The position numbers and the translations under genes were made by a program. The notes beneath the pieces were generated by a model that was not told where the DNA came from, ran no database searches, and worked only from the letters and a program-made list of their open reading frames with translations. Of a DNA stretch of 44,779 nucleotides, positions 1 to 9,480 are shown in pieces. Within the stretch, counting starts at the first letter, position 1. Each line of letters opens with the position of its first letter. This stretch comes from Gnetum montanum (taxonomy: Eukaryota; Streptophyta; Gnetopsida; Gnetales; Gnetaceae), in the NCBI GenBank assembly GCA_015680685.1, contig MNCI01037709.1, positions 501,591 to 546,369 on the forward strand, in the 5' to 3' direction.

Positions 1-408
1 TATTGTGTTTTGTGTGTTGCGACTGCTGTAATGTTTTACACTGTGTAATAGTTTGGTGAACAGATGGTGAATTTTCGAGGAATGGGAATGTACGGGTTAA
101 CGATTTGATTCAGTCTTGCCAGGTGGATTAATGGACATTGCTTCATATTGCTGCCTATGATGAAATGCACTCTCTTATGAGCACCTCTGAGCGTCATCCT
201 GCAAACATAACTCTAGGGAGACAAGAAAACCATGAGTGAATAAATGAGCTTAGATTTAAACAACTGCAGATGAACAAAAATATTGGGGGCGATTCTGAGC
301 ACTGAGTGCGAATGTCGATGATGTTGATGAGATTGTGTGCCGATGAGGGATGCAATGATTCTGACGAATGAATACGGCTATGGAGTGAAGGGTCGGAGAC
401 GAACGTGC
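1..408. other. Noncoding spacer of element 1, no gene recognised
   Basis: This stretch lies downstream of the minus-strand integrase, so it should be the region between pol and the 3' LTR of element 1; that LTR is not in the window. I see no domain or convincing open frame. A short plus-strand frame at 337-540 is made of the repeat modules described next and is not a gene. Confidence 0.4.
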
Positions 409-773
409 CAGTTTACAGTCTTGACGGACTATCATGGGTTAGTTTTATGTCGTAACCCATTGGACATTGCCCGTTTAGCGTCGTGGCGGATGGTACGTTG
501 CCAGTTTCGAGTCTTAGCGGACCATGCAGAAGCAAGCTAGTTTATAGTCTTAGCGGACTCTGATGGTTTTGATGGTGACATTTTACTGTCATGCCAGAAG
601 GATGCTAGTTTATCGTCATTGCAGACACTATGGGATATCAGTTTATTGTCATAATACCAGGACAATGGTGGTGTTAGTTTTAAGTCATAACCCAAGACCG
701 TTCTGTGGTATTAGTTTATAGTCATGATCCAGGAATTATCTGTGGTATCAGTTTATAGTCATGATTCCAGGAC
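409..773. repeat. Degenerate array of AGTTTA-GTCAT modules after integrase
   Basis: About ten imperfect copies of a module resembling AGTTTATAGTCATTGCGGAC are spaced 30-50 bp apart, for example near 409, 510, 538, 605, 640, 680, 714 and 750. Related modules sit beside the RT start (4381-4430) and after the protease (9158-9472). Tat-lineage elements are known for repeat-rich hypervariable untranslated regions, which fits this placement. Confidence 0.6.
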
Positions 774-795
774 TATGGCGTACCTGAGCTCAAAT

Positions 796-3700
796 TTATG
801 TATAGAACGATTTCAGGAACAAGTGATTGGTCGGATTTGCAAATTCTTTTCCGTGCATGTCAACTAGCTTGAATGCTCCGTTGTCGAATGCTTTGGTGAC
901 CAGGTAAGGTCCTTCCCAGTTGACTTAGAACTTATCTAGGTGTTCTCGAACAGCCTTAAGCATGAGGTCTCCTTCTTTGATGGGACGCTTATGAACGTCA
1001 TGTCGATGTCGTTGCCGTTGTCGTTTTTGGTACCATTCGATCTGGTCGAGTGCGCGTATACACTCCTCCACCGAGTCCAGGTCAATGATGCGTAGATCAT
1101 TGTTTTGCCCGTCGTCGAGAAGTTCGGAAAGCGTGATCCTTAGAGATGGTACCTGTAATTCCAAAGGTAAAACAGCTTCTGAACCGTAAACAAGACTGTA
1201 TGGAGTTTTACCTGTCGAAGTCTGATGTGTAGTACGGTATGCCCACAATGCATACACCAGTTGTTCGTGCCATCTTCGTTTACTTTGAGCAAGCATCTTT
1301 TTGAGTATTGTAATGATTGTCTTATTTGTTGCTTCCACCTGCCCATTGCTCTGAGGATAGTAAGGGGATGAAAACAAATGTTTGATCCCCAGACTATCAC
1401 AAAACGTTTTGGTCTCGGCACTGCTAAATTGTGGCCCATTGTCAGTGATGATCGTCATGGGAATGCCAAAACGGGTCACAATATTTTCGAGGATGAAGTG
1501 GCACACGTGTTTAGAAGTATTTTTTCGAAGGGGTGCAGCTTCTACCCATTTCGTGAAATATTCGGTTGCTGTTATGATAAAACCATGCCCGGTAGAGGAT
1601 GTGGGTGTTATCGGACCTATAAGGTCTAATCCCCACTTCTGGAAGGGCCATGTGATCTGTGTTGTGTGCAACTCATTTGGTGGGATATGGATTAGATTAC
1701 TATGTTTTTGATAGGTACTACATGTTCTGACCTTGGACAGACAATCGTATTCCATGTGTGGCCAATAATAGCCTAAGCGTCTTATTTTGGTTGCCATTGC
1801 CTTTGGTGCAATGTGTCCCCCACATATTCCGTCGTGTACTTGTTCAACAATTGTCTGGGCTTCGGTACTATTGACGCATGTCAGCAGTATGCCCTCGTAG
1901 GATCGGTGACACAATGTGTCTCCTGTTAGTGTGTATTGTCTAGAACATTTGCGTACTGCGTCCTTTTGTGCGTTTGTTAAATGTTGTGGCGTTTCGCCGC
2001 GCAGAAGGTATTCTTTTACGTCATCGTACCATTCGATAGCATGTGTTGTACTGATAGATGCGATTGGCAGCATGTCGAGAGTATTAGTTATGGGCTCGGC
2101 ACAACTGGTTACGGAGCTTGGCAACGCGTGAAACATGTCAGGGGATATGTTTAAGGCCAAGGTTGCTAATGCGTCTGCAATGGTATTGTCATTCCTAGCG
2201 ACGTGTTGGACATCGACGCTTTCGAATTATTTAAGTAGGTGTTTAGCCAAATCACAGTATGGTTGTAAGTGTTGTGCCTTACGGGGAGAGACATCTGTGA
2301 CTTGGTTTACGACTAGTTGTGAGTCCCCTCTGACTACAAGGCATGTAATGTCCGAAGCTAGGGCGGCCGCGAGACCTCTAAGGAGGCCTTCATACTCTGC
2401 TATGTTATTAGTACAATGAAAATTGAAGCGATAAGCAAAAGGTTTAATTTCCCCAGAGGGGTATGTGATTACAGCGGCAACACTTCCTCCTCGAGAGGTG
2501 GATGCTCCATCGAAGTTTAGAATGGCATCGTAGTTATCTGGCACCGTATCTATTGCATTTACATTTTCGTCTGGAAATTCAGGTTCTATTGTACCTAGAT
2601 CTTGTGTCGGCGACGTAGTCATTTGATTTGCTATGGCTTGGCCCTTGACTGATGATTGTGCCACGTAGCGCAGGTTGAACTCAGCTATGATGGCCTTCCA
2701 ACGGGCTATCCTGCTTGATTCATAGATACTTCTAGTTATAGCTCTGAGCACATTATCTTTGCAGATTATGTTAGCTTGATTTTGGAAAAGATAATGTCGC
2801 CATTTCTTTAAAGAGAAAACTAAAGCTAAACATGACTTCTCTACGTCGTTGTATCTTTTTTCGTGGGCAACTAATGCATGGCTCAGGTAGTATACAGGGA
2901 CTTCAGTTCCGTCATCTTGTTTCTGGCAAAGCATAGACGCGATTGATGATTCTGATGTGGCCAGGTAGATGTAAAACGGCTTGTCGTTTTTGGGTGAGTA
3001 CACCGTGGGTAGTCGAGCGAGTGCCATTTTAATGTTGTCAAATGCCTCTTGGCACTGCGGGGTCCATTCGAAATGGACATTTTTGCGTAGTAGGTGGTTC
3101 ATAGGTGTTAGTTTTTCTGTCAATTTTTCTATGAACCTCCTGATGAACTGTAATCAACCTTGTAGCCCTCGAAGTTCGGTTAGGTTGCTAGGTGATTTCA
3201 GGTTTGTAATGGCCTTAACTTTATCGGGGTCTACCCGTATCCCTACTTCTGAGGTTACAAATCCAAGTAGTTTACTTGTCTTGACGCCGAAAACGCATTT
3301 CTTTGGGTTAAGCCTTAGTTCGTATTTTAGACAGCGTTTTAACACTAAGTCAAGATCCTGTACATGTTGTTCTGACGTTTTTGATTTAACCACTATGTCA
3401 TCCACGTAATCATTGAGCGAATGTAAGATGTAATCATTGAAGATGTATGTCATCGCCCTTTGATATGTGGCCCCAGCGTTCTTGAGACTGAAAGGCATCA
3501 TCGTATAACAAAAGGTTCCCCAAGGTGTCATAAAAGTGGTTCGGAGCCGGTGTTCTGGATTAATACGTATCTAGTTATATCCCGAGAACCCATCCATAAA
3601 AGATAACAGGGCATGCCCAGCGGTTGAGTCAACTAATTGATCAATGCTAGGTAAGGAGAAGTCATCTTTTATGGTTGCTACGTTGAGGTCTCGAAAGTCA

Positions 3701-4269
3701 ATGCATAGGCGGATACTTCCGTTCTTCTTTGGGACTATAACCATGTTTGACACCCACTCGGCGTAATCAACAGCCCTAATGAAACCAGCTTGGTAGAGCT
3801 TGGTAATCTCACTACGAACTGCTAATGCCACCTCGGGCTTGACCTTTCGTGCTTTCTGTTTCACTGGCCTTAGTCTCAGATCAAGGATAATGTTGTGCTG
3901 GATGATACGAGGGTCTAGTCCGGGCATGTCTGTATAGGACCAGGAAAACACTTTCATATTGTCCCTAAGCACGTTTTCAATATCTCTAGCCAGACGCGGT
4001 TCTAATAATGCACTTAATTTTAGAATTTTAATTTCCCTATCAGGCATGGTGATGGGAGTTTCGGTTAGAGCATCTTACGTAATATTTTCGGCTTCTATGT
4101 CAAGGGATTTTGTCATACCCTCATAGTCGTTAACCGTTTGCTATGTTGAAGCTATTATTGCGTTGTTTGTTGATGAGCTCGCATGGATGAGATTCATGTC
4201 GATATTCCTTTCAACCTCGCCGTATGGTCCATCAATAACTAACGGCTTAGTTAAGCGCTTGCAATCCAT
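796..4269 (-). pseudogene. Ogre/Tat-like Ty3/gypsy pol: RT, RNase H, second RNase H, integrase
   Basis: Polyprotein that would copy element RNA to DNA and insert it. One reading frame runs the whole length. RT lies at about 4047-3154 with the active-site motif YVDDIV near 3410. A gypsy RNase H follows (about 3123-2690), then a second, plant/archaeal-type RNase H (about 2540-2170) with the acidic residues in NFDGAS, AEYEGL, GDSQLV and TIADAL; this doubled RNase H is typical of the Tat lineage. Integrase (about 2060-796) keeps D, D and E in LDLIGPI, TDNGPQF and QVEATNK, but the zinc finger reads CSTYQKH where the second Cys has become Tyr. Six in-frame stops (4143, 4077, 3573, 3156, 2229, 927) and no frameshift are seen; each fits a single C-to-T change (CAG, CAA or CGA). 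The chosen start is the first ATG in the open stretch; a spliced start is possible. Not functional as read. Confidence 0.93.
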
Positions 4270-4380
4270 TGGGCTAGTTCCTATCAATAAATAGAGAGCT
4301 TGGTGCTATAGCGACGGTCGTTTTATGTCTTTTGGCAATTTTAGTGTATATGTATGACAGTGGATTAATGTGACAGTAAA

Positions 4381-4430
4381 ACGGCAGTTTAATGCCTTAC
4401 CGGGCAACGAACGGCAGTTTAATGCCTTAA
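4381..4430. repeat. Two AGTTTAATGCC modules upstream of RT
   Basis: ACGGCAGTTTAATGCCTTA occurs twice, 29 bp apart (from 4381 and 4410), separated by a short GC-rich linker. The module resembles the arrays at 409-773 and 9158-9472, so the plus-strand gene between 4600 and 8920 is flanked on both sides by the same class of repeat. Confidence 0.55.
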
Positions 4431-4540
4431 TTTTGCATTTTATTTAGTTTATGTATGTAATTTTTATATATTTTTGAAAAATTTAAGGCAAATCTGCAAA
4501 AGCGCAAAAAACGAGGCAAAAAAGGTAAGGAAAACGAAGG

Positions 4541-4596
4541 GCGGCGGCGGCGGCGTCAACGCCAGCATCAGCGTCAGCGTCAGCGTCAGCATCAGA
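4541..4596. repeat. GCG and AGCGTC short tandem repeats upstream of a TATA box
   Basis: A run of GGC triplets (about 4541-4554) is followed by AGCATC/AGCGTC hexamers (about 4563-4594). They end five bases before the plus-strand TATA box at 4600. A role as promoter-proximal element is inference from position. Confidence 0.5.
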
Positions 4597-4599
4597 GTG

Positions 4600-4609
4600 C
4601 TATAAAAGG
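4600..4609 (+). promoter_or_regulatory. TATA box of the antisense gene
   Basis: CTATAAAAGG, a near-perfect plant TATA box, stands 737 bp upstream of the ATG at 5346 on the same strand. It is followed by a C/T-rich stretch where transcription could start (about 4630-4645). Nothing else on the plus strand needs it, so I assign it to the seven-exon gene. It also resembles the LTR TATA box of element 1 (14737-14746). Confidence 0.6.
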
Positions 4610-4646
4610 GGAAAAGGGGCTTCATTTGTCATTTGTCCCTCCTAGC

Positions 4647-4874
4647 ATGAGCGTGCGAGCAAACCCCCAGCGTAGACGTCGAGGGAAACCCCAGTGTAGA
4701 CGTCGAGACAAACCCCAACGTAGACGCCGAGATGGGCAGAGGCAAGGAAATAGAAGTCCAAGGAAAGAAAGGTCCAGAACTGACGTTCGCGGAGGAGAGC
4801 GAGGCAATGCTGCAGTGCCTACCCCGCCCGAGCCTTCCCGCATGGCCTGGATCTTCCAGCAAGTAGGCTCTTGA
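4647..4874 (+). CDS. Possible arginine-rich upstream ORF in the leader
   Basis: A 75-codon frame opens about 40 bp after the TATA box. Its first half is Arg-rich (repeated QRRRR- and CRRRD-like units) because the repeat GCGTAGACGTCGAG is read as codons. It lies in the presumed 5' leader of the gene starting at 5346 and could act as an upstream ORF. Joining it to 5357 through a GT at 4863 puts the main gene out of frame, so it is not a coding first exon by that route. It may be only a by-product of the repeat. Confidence 0.2.
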   Translation: MSVRANPQRRRRGKPQCRRRDKPQRRRRDGQRQGNRSPRKERSRTDVRGGERGNAAVPTPPEPSRMAWIFQQVGS

Positions 4875-4914
4875 CCCTATTTTTGTTTATTTTTACGCAT
4901 CTGTTTTTGTAGCG

Positions 4915-5275
4915 TAGACAGTTAGTATACAGGGTTTCGGCGTATACACCGAGCGTAAAAGGGTTCAGGGTATTGTACCGGCGTAGACGCCGCGTGCGTG
5001 ATTTTTCAGCGTAGACTCACGGTTTCGTTTTTCGGTGTTCGGCGTAGACGATTGTCGGCGTATACGCTGAGCGTATACGCCGAGCGTAGACACTTATAGT
5101 GGCTTCTAGCGTAGACTGTCTACGCTCAGCGTATATGCCGAGGGTTTCTACAGCGTATACACTGGCCGTAAGTTGGATATTTCACAGCGTAACCGTTTGT
5201 CTCTACGCCCAGCGTATATGCCGAGCGTAACTGTTTGTCTCTACGCCCAGCATATACGCTGAGCATAACTGTTAG
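4915..5275. repeat. GCGTAGACGC/GCGTATACGC palindrome array in the gene leader
   Basis: About eighteen copies of GCGTAKACNC-type decamers, including the perfect palindrome GCGTATACGC, are scattered through 360 bp between the TATA box and the ATG of the antisense gene. The same decamers fill the U3 and pre-gag leader of element 1 (14821-15113 and 13600-13890), which links the two transcription units to one family. Confidence 0.75.
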
Positions 5276-5345
5276 AAAAATTTTTCGCGAATGTCTATTT
5301 TTCAAAATGAAGTTTTCGGTATGATTAATCTTTGGGGTTGTTTTA

Positions 5346-8300
5346 ATGGCTTGCAGGGACGTTGAACCTCCCCTTCTAGTGGTTGAGCTAGTTGGGGTGT
5401 TGACATGGTTTGGTCCTATTGAGGGTGGTGAACCGACCCCAGACTTAACCGTTGAGAACAATGGGGTCTGGTTTTGGGACGGGGCCTACAAATTTTTGGC
5501 GTTCATACTAGACCATTTCAGGGTTGTGATTTGGTCCCACCTAGGCAAGGATGTGGCACGGAGCATCATCGAGGCCATGTTACCCGATGCAGCGGAGGGC
5601 GTTAGAATATTTATGGACGATATTGATGAAGGGCCACTTGTCGCCGAGGGTGTTCCCCCCGGTGGTCCGAAATCTGCCCGTCCATTGACACGTGTGTGGG
5701 ACCGGCTGCTGCGAGGGCCTAACTATATCAACGACACATTATTTCTAGCTAGCCGCGCACATACCTTGTTTCAAAATCCTCCCGGCTCAGTATACCGGGT
5801 GGAAAGGTAATTGCGTTTTAGCTTTGGTTGTTCCTCTCTTTTTATATTTAAATACTTGCTCTTGTTTTAACACATGTTTTCGCCTTTCCGTAGGCCGAAA
5901 GTTACAAAAGAAGGGGCCTATGCAGGCGATGATGGGCTTGCATTGGCGCGCACGGCTTTGGAGGTGTTCATGGTGGACCACACCCTTCGCGGGGCCGTTT
6001 TGGCCCACACTAGCGGTGCCATGAAGAACTTCCACAAGAAGTTTTCTAAGGCGTTTGCACAATGCGCCGCGCGTGGATGGCTACACGCCGACTGGTCCCC
6101 TAATGGACCAATTTTTCCATCTGCTTCGGATCTGGGCGAAACCTCAAAATCTAACACTGAGAGTAAGTGGCAATGTTTTCTAGATGTCGCGATGTGTTTG
6201 TTCAATTGCTGAGTGTTAAACTAATGCAAGGGTTTTGGATTTGTCTCTACAGCTGGCACTACCTCTGTCGGGGATTCTGTTGTAACCGGGTGGACTGAAG
6301 CATCTCTCTCCATGAAATTCGATGAAACCGTTGCCGCCCAGAAGTGGTTATGGGTAAAAGCCCCACCATCCATTATTGCTTGTTTAGAACATGCCGGCCT
6401 CACGGCGCTCTTGGTAGCCCCTAGCCCGAACGTGTCTATAGCGGAGATGATCGGGATCGTGGATTCGTTTGACAGATCCGTCTCTCGCTATAGCGCTCCC
6501 ATTAAAGGCGTTAAAATAATTTTTGAATTATCGTCCCAATTTTTTGCGGACTTGTTTGGCGTGCCTACAGGTGGTGTAAAGATTGTTTTAGATAGGACGC
6601 ACAAAGAAATTCACATGATCCGCGCCTTAGAGGACTGGTTAGGGGTGACGAAGGGCATCAAAGGATTTCCAATGCAGGGGAGGATGAAAGTTGAGGAGGT
6701 CAACGAGCTTTATCCCTTATTTCGGGCTCGTTTGTTTCCGAAGACTCTATTGCAGGTTAAGAGTCTCGGGGTTGAAGCAGTGCGAGTCGTTCGTACTATT
6801 CTAGAGGCTGGCGTGCGCTACAATTGGGCTGACTTCTTATTATCGGGCATGACTAAAGAGATAGCGCGGCTGCGTTCGAACATAGACGCTCAGTCCCATT
6901 TCACCTTTAACTTTTTTGCCGGTTATGTTCGTCATTTGGCCGAATTTTTAGTGGTTCGTGGGGAGGACAGATATGTTTTGCGTGAAAGGAATCAGTTATC
7001 TCGCCCCTGGATAAACCACCTATTCGACACGGCTAAGTCCCAAGACGCCCCCGAGGGGATTGATGAATCCCTTACGATCACTACAGGTGGATCGTCTGGC
7101 GCCTCTCTCCATACGCGCGACAGTGTAGGGTTGGAACCGGAAGAGGTATCCTACACTGCCAAAAAGGCGGAGCGGGCAGTCAGGGACACAATAGGCAAAG
7201 CCAAATCAAAGTTGGCGAAGCGTGACCGCCTAGCTGAGGAGTCCAGTAAGATTGAACTGCCCAAAGTAAAGAGGATTCGGCTTAAAATACCTGGTAAACC
7301 TCTTGTTTTCTTTACTTCGCTTATCTTGTAGATAGTTTTAACGATTAATGGTTGTATGCAACTAACTTCATCTGTTTTGTGTTGAGAAGTCAAGAGACAT
7401 GATTTACAGACTATACCTGAGGATGAAGAGTTAACTGACCCAGCGGGAGGGACTGAAGTGCTGGGGGAAGGAACTGGAAACACTGAACCACTAGATGATC
7501 AGGCGGAGACTGAAGAGATGTTCAGTAATTTTCTCACAGGCAACTTGGACCTTGGAGACCCTCCCACACCGGAAGAGACTGGAGGGAATGGTATGTCTCT
7601 TTACTTAGTTGTGCAGCCTAATATATTCCGGGATTTCTCATCATGAAATTTTTGTTTGACTCAGAGGGGAGCAAGACCATCCCTGAGACAGAGTCAGAAG
7701 TCCCCCCCGAAGTGCCGCCAAAGGTTAGCACTTTACGCGCTGATGGACCTTTTACTTGGATGGAAATGTCAAGTAAAAGGGATTTCGTAGCTGGTGTGGC
7801 CGAAGAGGTCGTTGAGCGGATCGAAGGGATCCATCCTGAGATAGGTATGGGAACGTCCAAAGATCCTTACTATGTTAGAGTTTGATTCCCGATTCTGTTT
7901 GTTCTAACGTTTGTCTTCTCCTCATGGATAGGTGCCCAACTGAGGTGGGATCCGTCCGAGACTGTCCACATGGAGAGTTTGCCCACACTTTCCCCAGAAA
8001 TTGAACAGGTGCCCAGACCCATTTACAAAGAGGTAGCAGAGGGCTTTGTTCATAATGCTAAAGCAGTATGGATGTGTAGGCGATCCATTGAGCAATTTTG
8101 GCTCCAGATTCAGGCGAAAGAGAAAGAGGTTTCTGAGCTAACGGTGGAACGTGATGATCTGAAGGCCCGGTACGAATTCGCCGCAGCCAGATTAGACAAT
8201 GATCGCTCTTGGCGGACCTCCGAGGTCACGTATATGAGGTATTGGAACCTACTCAATCGTCACTCAGGATTGATAAGGAGACTAGGGGAGCGTAGGGCTC

Positions 8301-8920
8301 AAATCGAATTGCTGAACACTAAATGCCACTACTGGAAGGCTTTCGCCTCCAAAGTACGCAAATGGGGGCAAGATGAGAAGAACCACAAGCACCAGTATAA
8401 GAAGTCGCTAAAAGAAGTGTCGATTGAGAAGCGACAATTGGAAATATTTGTAGAAGGCCTTGGTCTGCGCTCTACCTTTGACACATTTGCTCAAAACACC
8501 ATTGTAGAGATGGAATCCTCTAAACGGCAGATAACAACCGCTTCCGGGGAAGTGTCGGTGGGGGAGTTCCCTTTAAAACATCCTACCTGGTCGGATGTTG
8601 ACAAGGGGAAGGCTCTGGTAGATGTTGACTTGGGTCTCGATGGGACAGATTGGGCAAGTGTTTCCGAAGAGGAAATCCTGCGGCGACTGGAATTTGGCTT
8701 GGGGGGATCCCCTATGGTAAGCATTTTATATTTATGAAGTTAGTTGATTGAATAATATTTGAAATTTTGTCATTCGCTTACTCTCGTGTTGGTTATTTCT
8801 TTTTCTTGGTCTTTTCAGGATGAAGGTGGCGGTGAAACTGAAGGAGTTGGCCCCAGTGGAGCAGAGGCCTCTAGTGCTGGCGGGTCCAAGGGGGACGATC
8901 GTCATGTCCCAGATGTTTAG
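5346..8920 (+). CDS. Seven-exon antisense gene: FCP1-like pseudophosphatase domain plus transposon-type and coiled-coil regions
   Basis: Exons 5346-5806, 5894-6162, 6253-7293, 7390-7590, 7665-7844, 7932-8716 and 8819-8920 join in frame to 1012 codons with no stop; all six introns (74-102 bp) are GT-AG. An in-frame TGA at 5322 precedes the first ATG. Residues 9 to about 195 resemble the FCP1/NLI-interacting-factor HAD phosphatase fold: LLVVELVGVL at motif I, HFRVVIWS at 57-64, RPLTRVW at 112-118, NDTLFLASRAHTLFQNPP at 129-146. The motif I aspartates are E14 and V16 and the motif IV acidic pair is A135-S136, so catalysis is unlikely. Residues about 264-490 (VKIIFELSSQFFADLFGVP onward) resemble proteins coded by extra ORFs of plant retroelements. 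Residues about 592-717 are acidic and Pro-rich; 769-895 are charged and helical, probably coiled coil. It lies opposite and between protease and RT of element 1. Role unknown; a captured host domain is my inference. Confidence 0.8.
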
Positions 8921-9157
8921 CATCTAGCTCTTAAGTTGTTTTGTTTCTTTGTTTTTCGGCTCAGATTTACACTGGAACTGTGACTTGAAGATTGTGGAAT
9001 GGACAGAGTCGGTTGATTGTATGTAATAACTATATAAATATTTTTTTGTTGATTTTGAGTTTATCATGAGATAGACATGTAAAAATATTTCGGTTTGTTT
9101 TCTGTTTTAAGTGTATTACTGAAATGTGATTATAAAAGCAAAGTGAAAAGCATGCAC

Positions 9158-9244
9158 TAGTTTATGGCCATTTCGGGCCCCATGTGTAGTTTATGGCCAT
9201 TTCGAGCCCCATGTGTAGTTTATGGCCATTTCGGGCCCCATGCG
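9158..9244. repeat. Three 29-bp tandem repeats after the antisense gene
   Basis: Three nearly identical 29-bp units start at 9158, 9187 and 9216, each beginning TAGTTTATGGCCATTTCGGG with one or two substitutions. They lie 240 bp after the stop codon of the plus-strand gene and just beyond the protease end on the minus strand. The 8921-9157 stretch before them holds no gene and no clear AATAAA signal. Confidence 0.9.
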
Positions 9245-9300
9245 TAGTCAGGAAATGTTTTGGAGGACGTGGATAGATTTCTCGATCAACCGATCGTTGC

Positions 9301-9472
9301 TAATCGTGGCTAGTTTCATGTCATTGCGGACATAATAGTTTAATGTCATTTCGGACTGGGAGTGACATTTAATTGTTTTCCTGTTTTATCGTAGTTTAGT
9401 GTCATTTCGGACTTGTTATATTTTAACGTCATTTCGGACTTTTTGTAGTTTAACGTCATTTCGGACAAAGAG
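9301..9472. repeat. TAGTTTAAYGTCATTTCGGAC module array
   Basis: Five copies of a 20-21-bp module ending in GTCATTTCGGAC or a close variant begin near 9311, 9329, 9391, 9420 and 9447. They share the AGTTTA...GTCATT core with the arrays at 409-773 and 4381-4430. The last copy ends a few bases before the stop codon of the minus-strand protease frame at 9481. Confidence 0.75.
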
Positions 9473-9480
9473 TGATAGTA

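Noticed and set aside
1378-3409. Plus-strand open frames across the pol of element 1
   Set aside because: They are the reverse reading of RT/RNase H/integrase; their proteins show no domain.
4915-5275. CRISPR-like array or satellite
   Set aside because: The repeated unit is a 10-bp palindrome with irregular spacing, in plant retroelement DNA; no CRISPR features.
4647-5400. Upstream ORF as coding first exon joined through GT at 4863 to AG at 5356
   Set aside because: The junction leaves the main gene out of frame, giving an early stop; the ATG at 5346 with an upstream in-frame stop is simpler.
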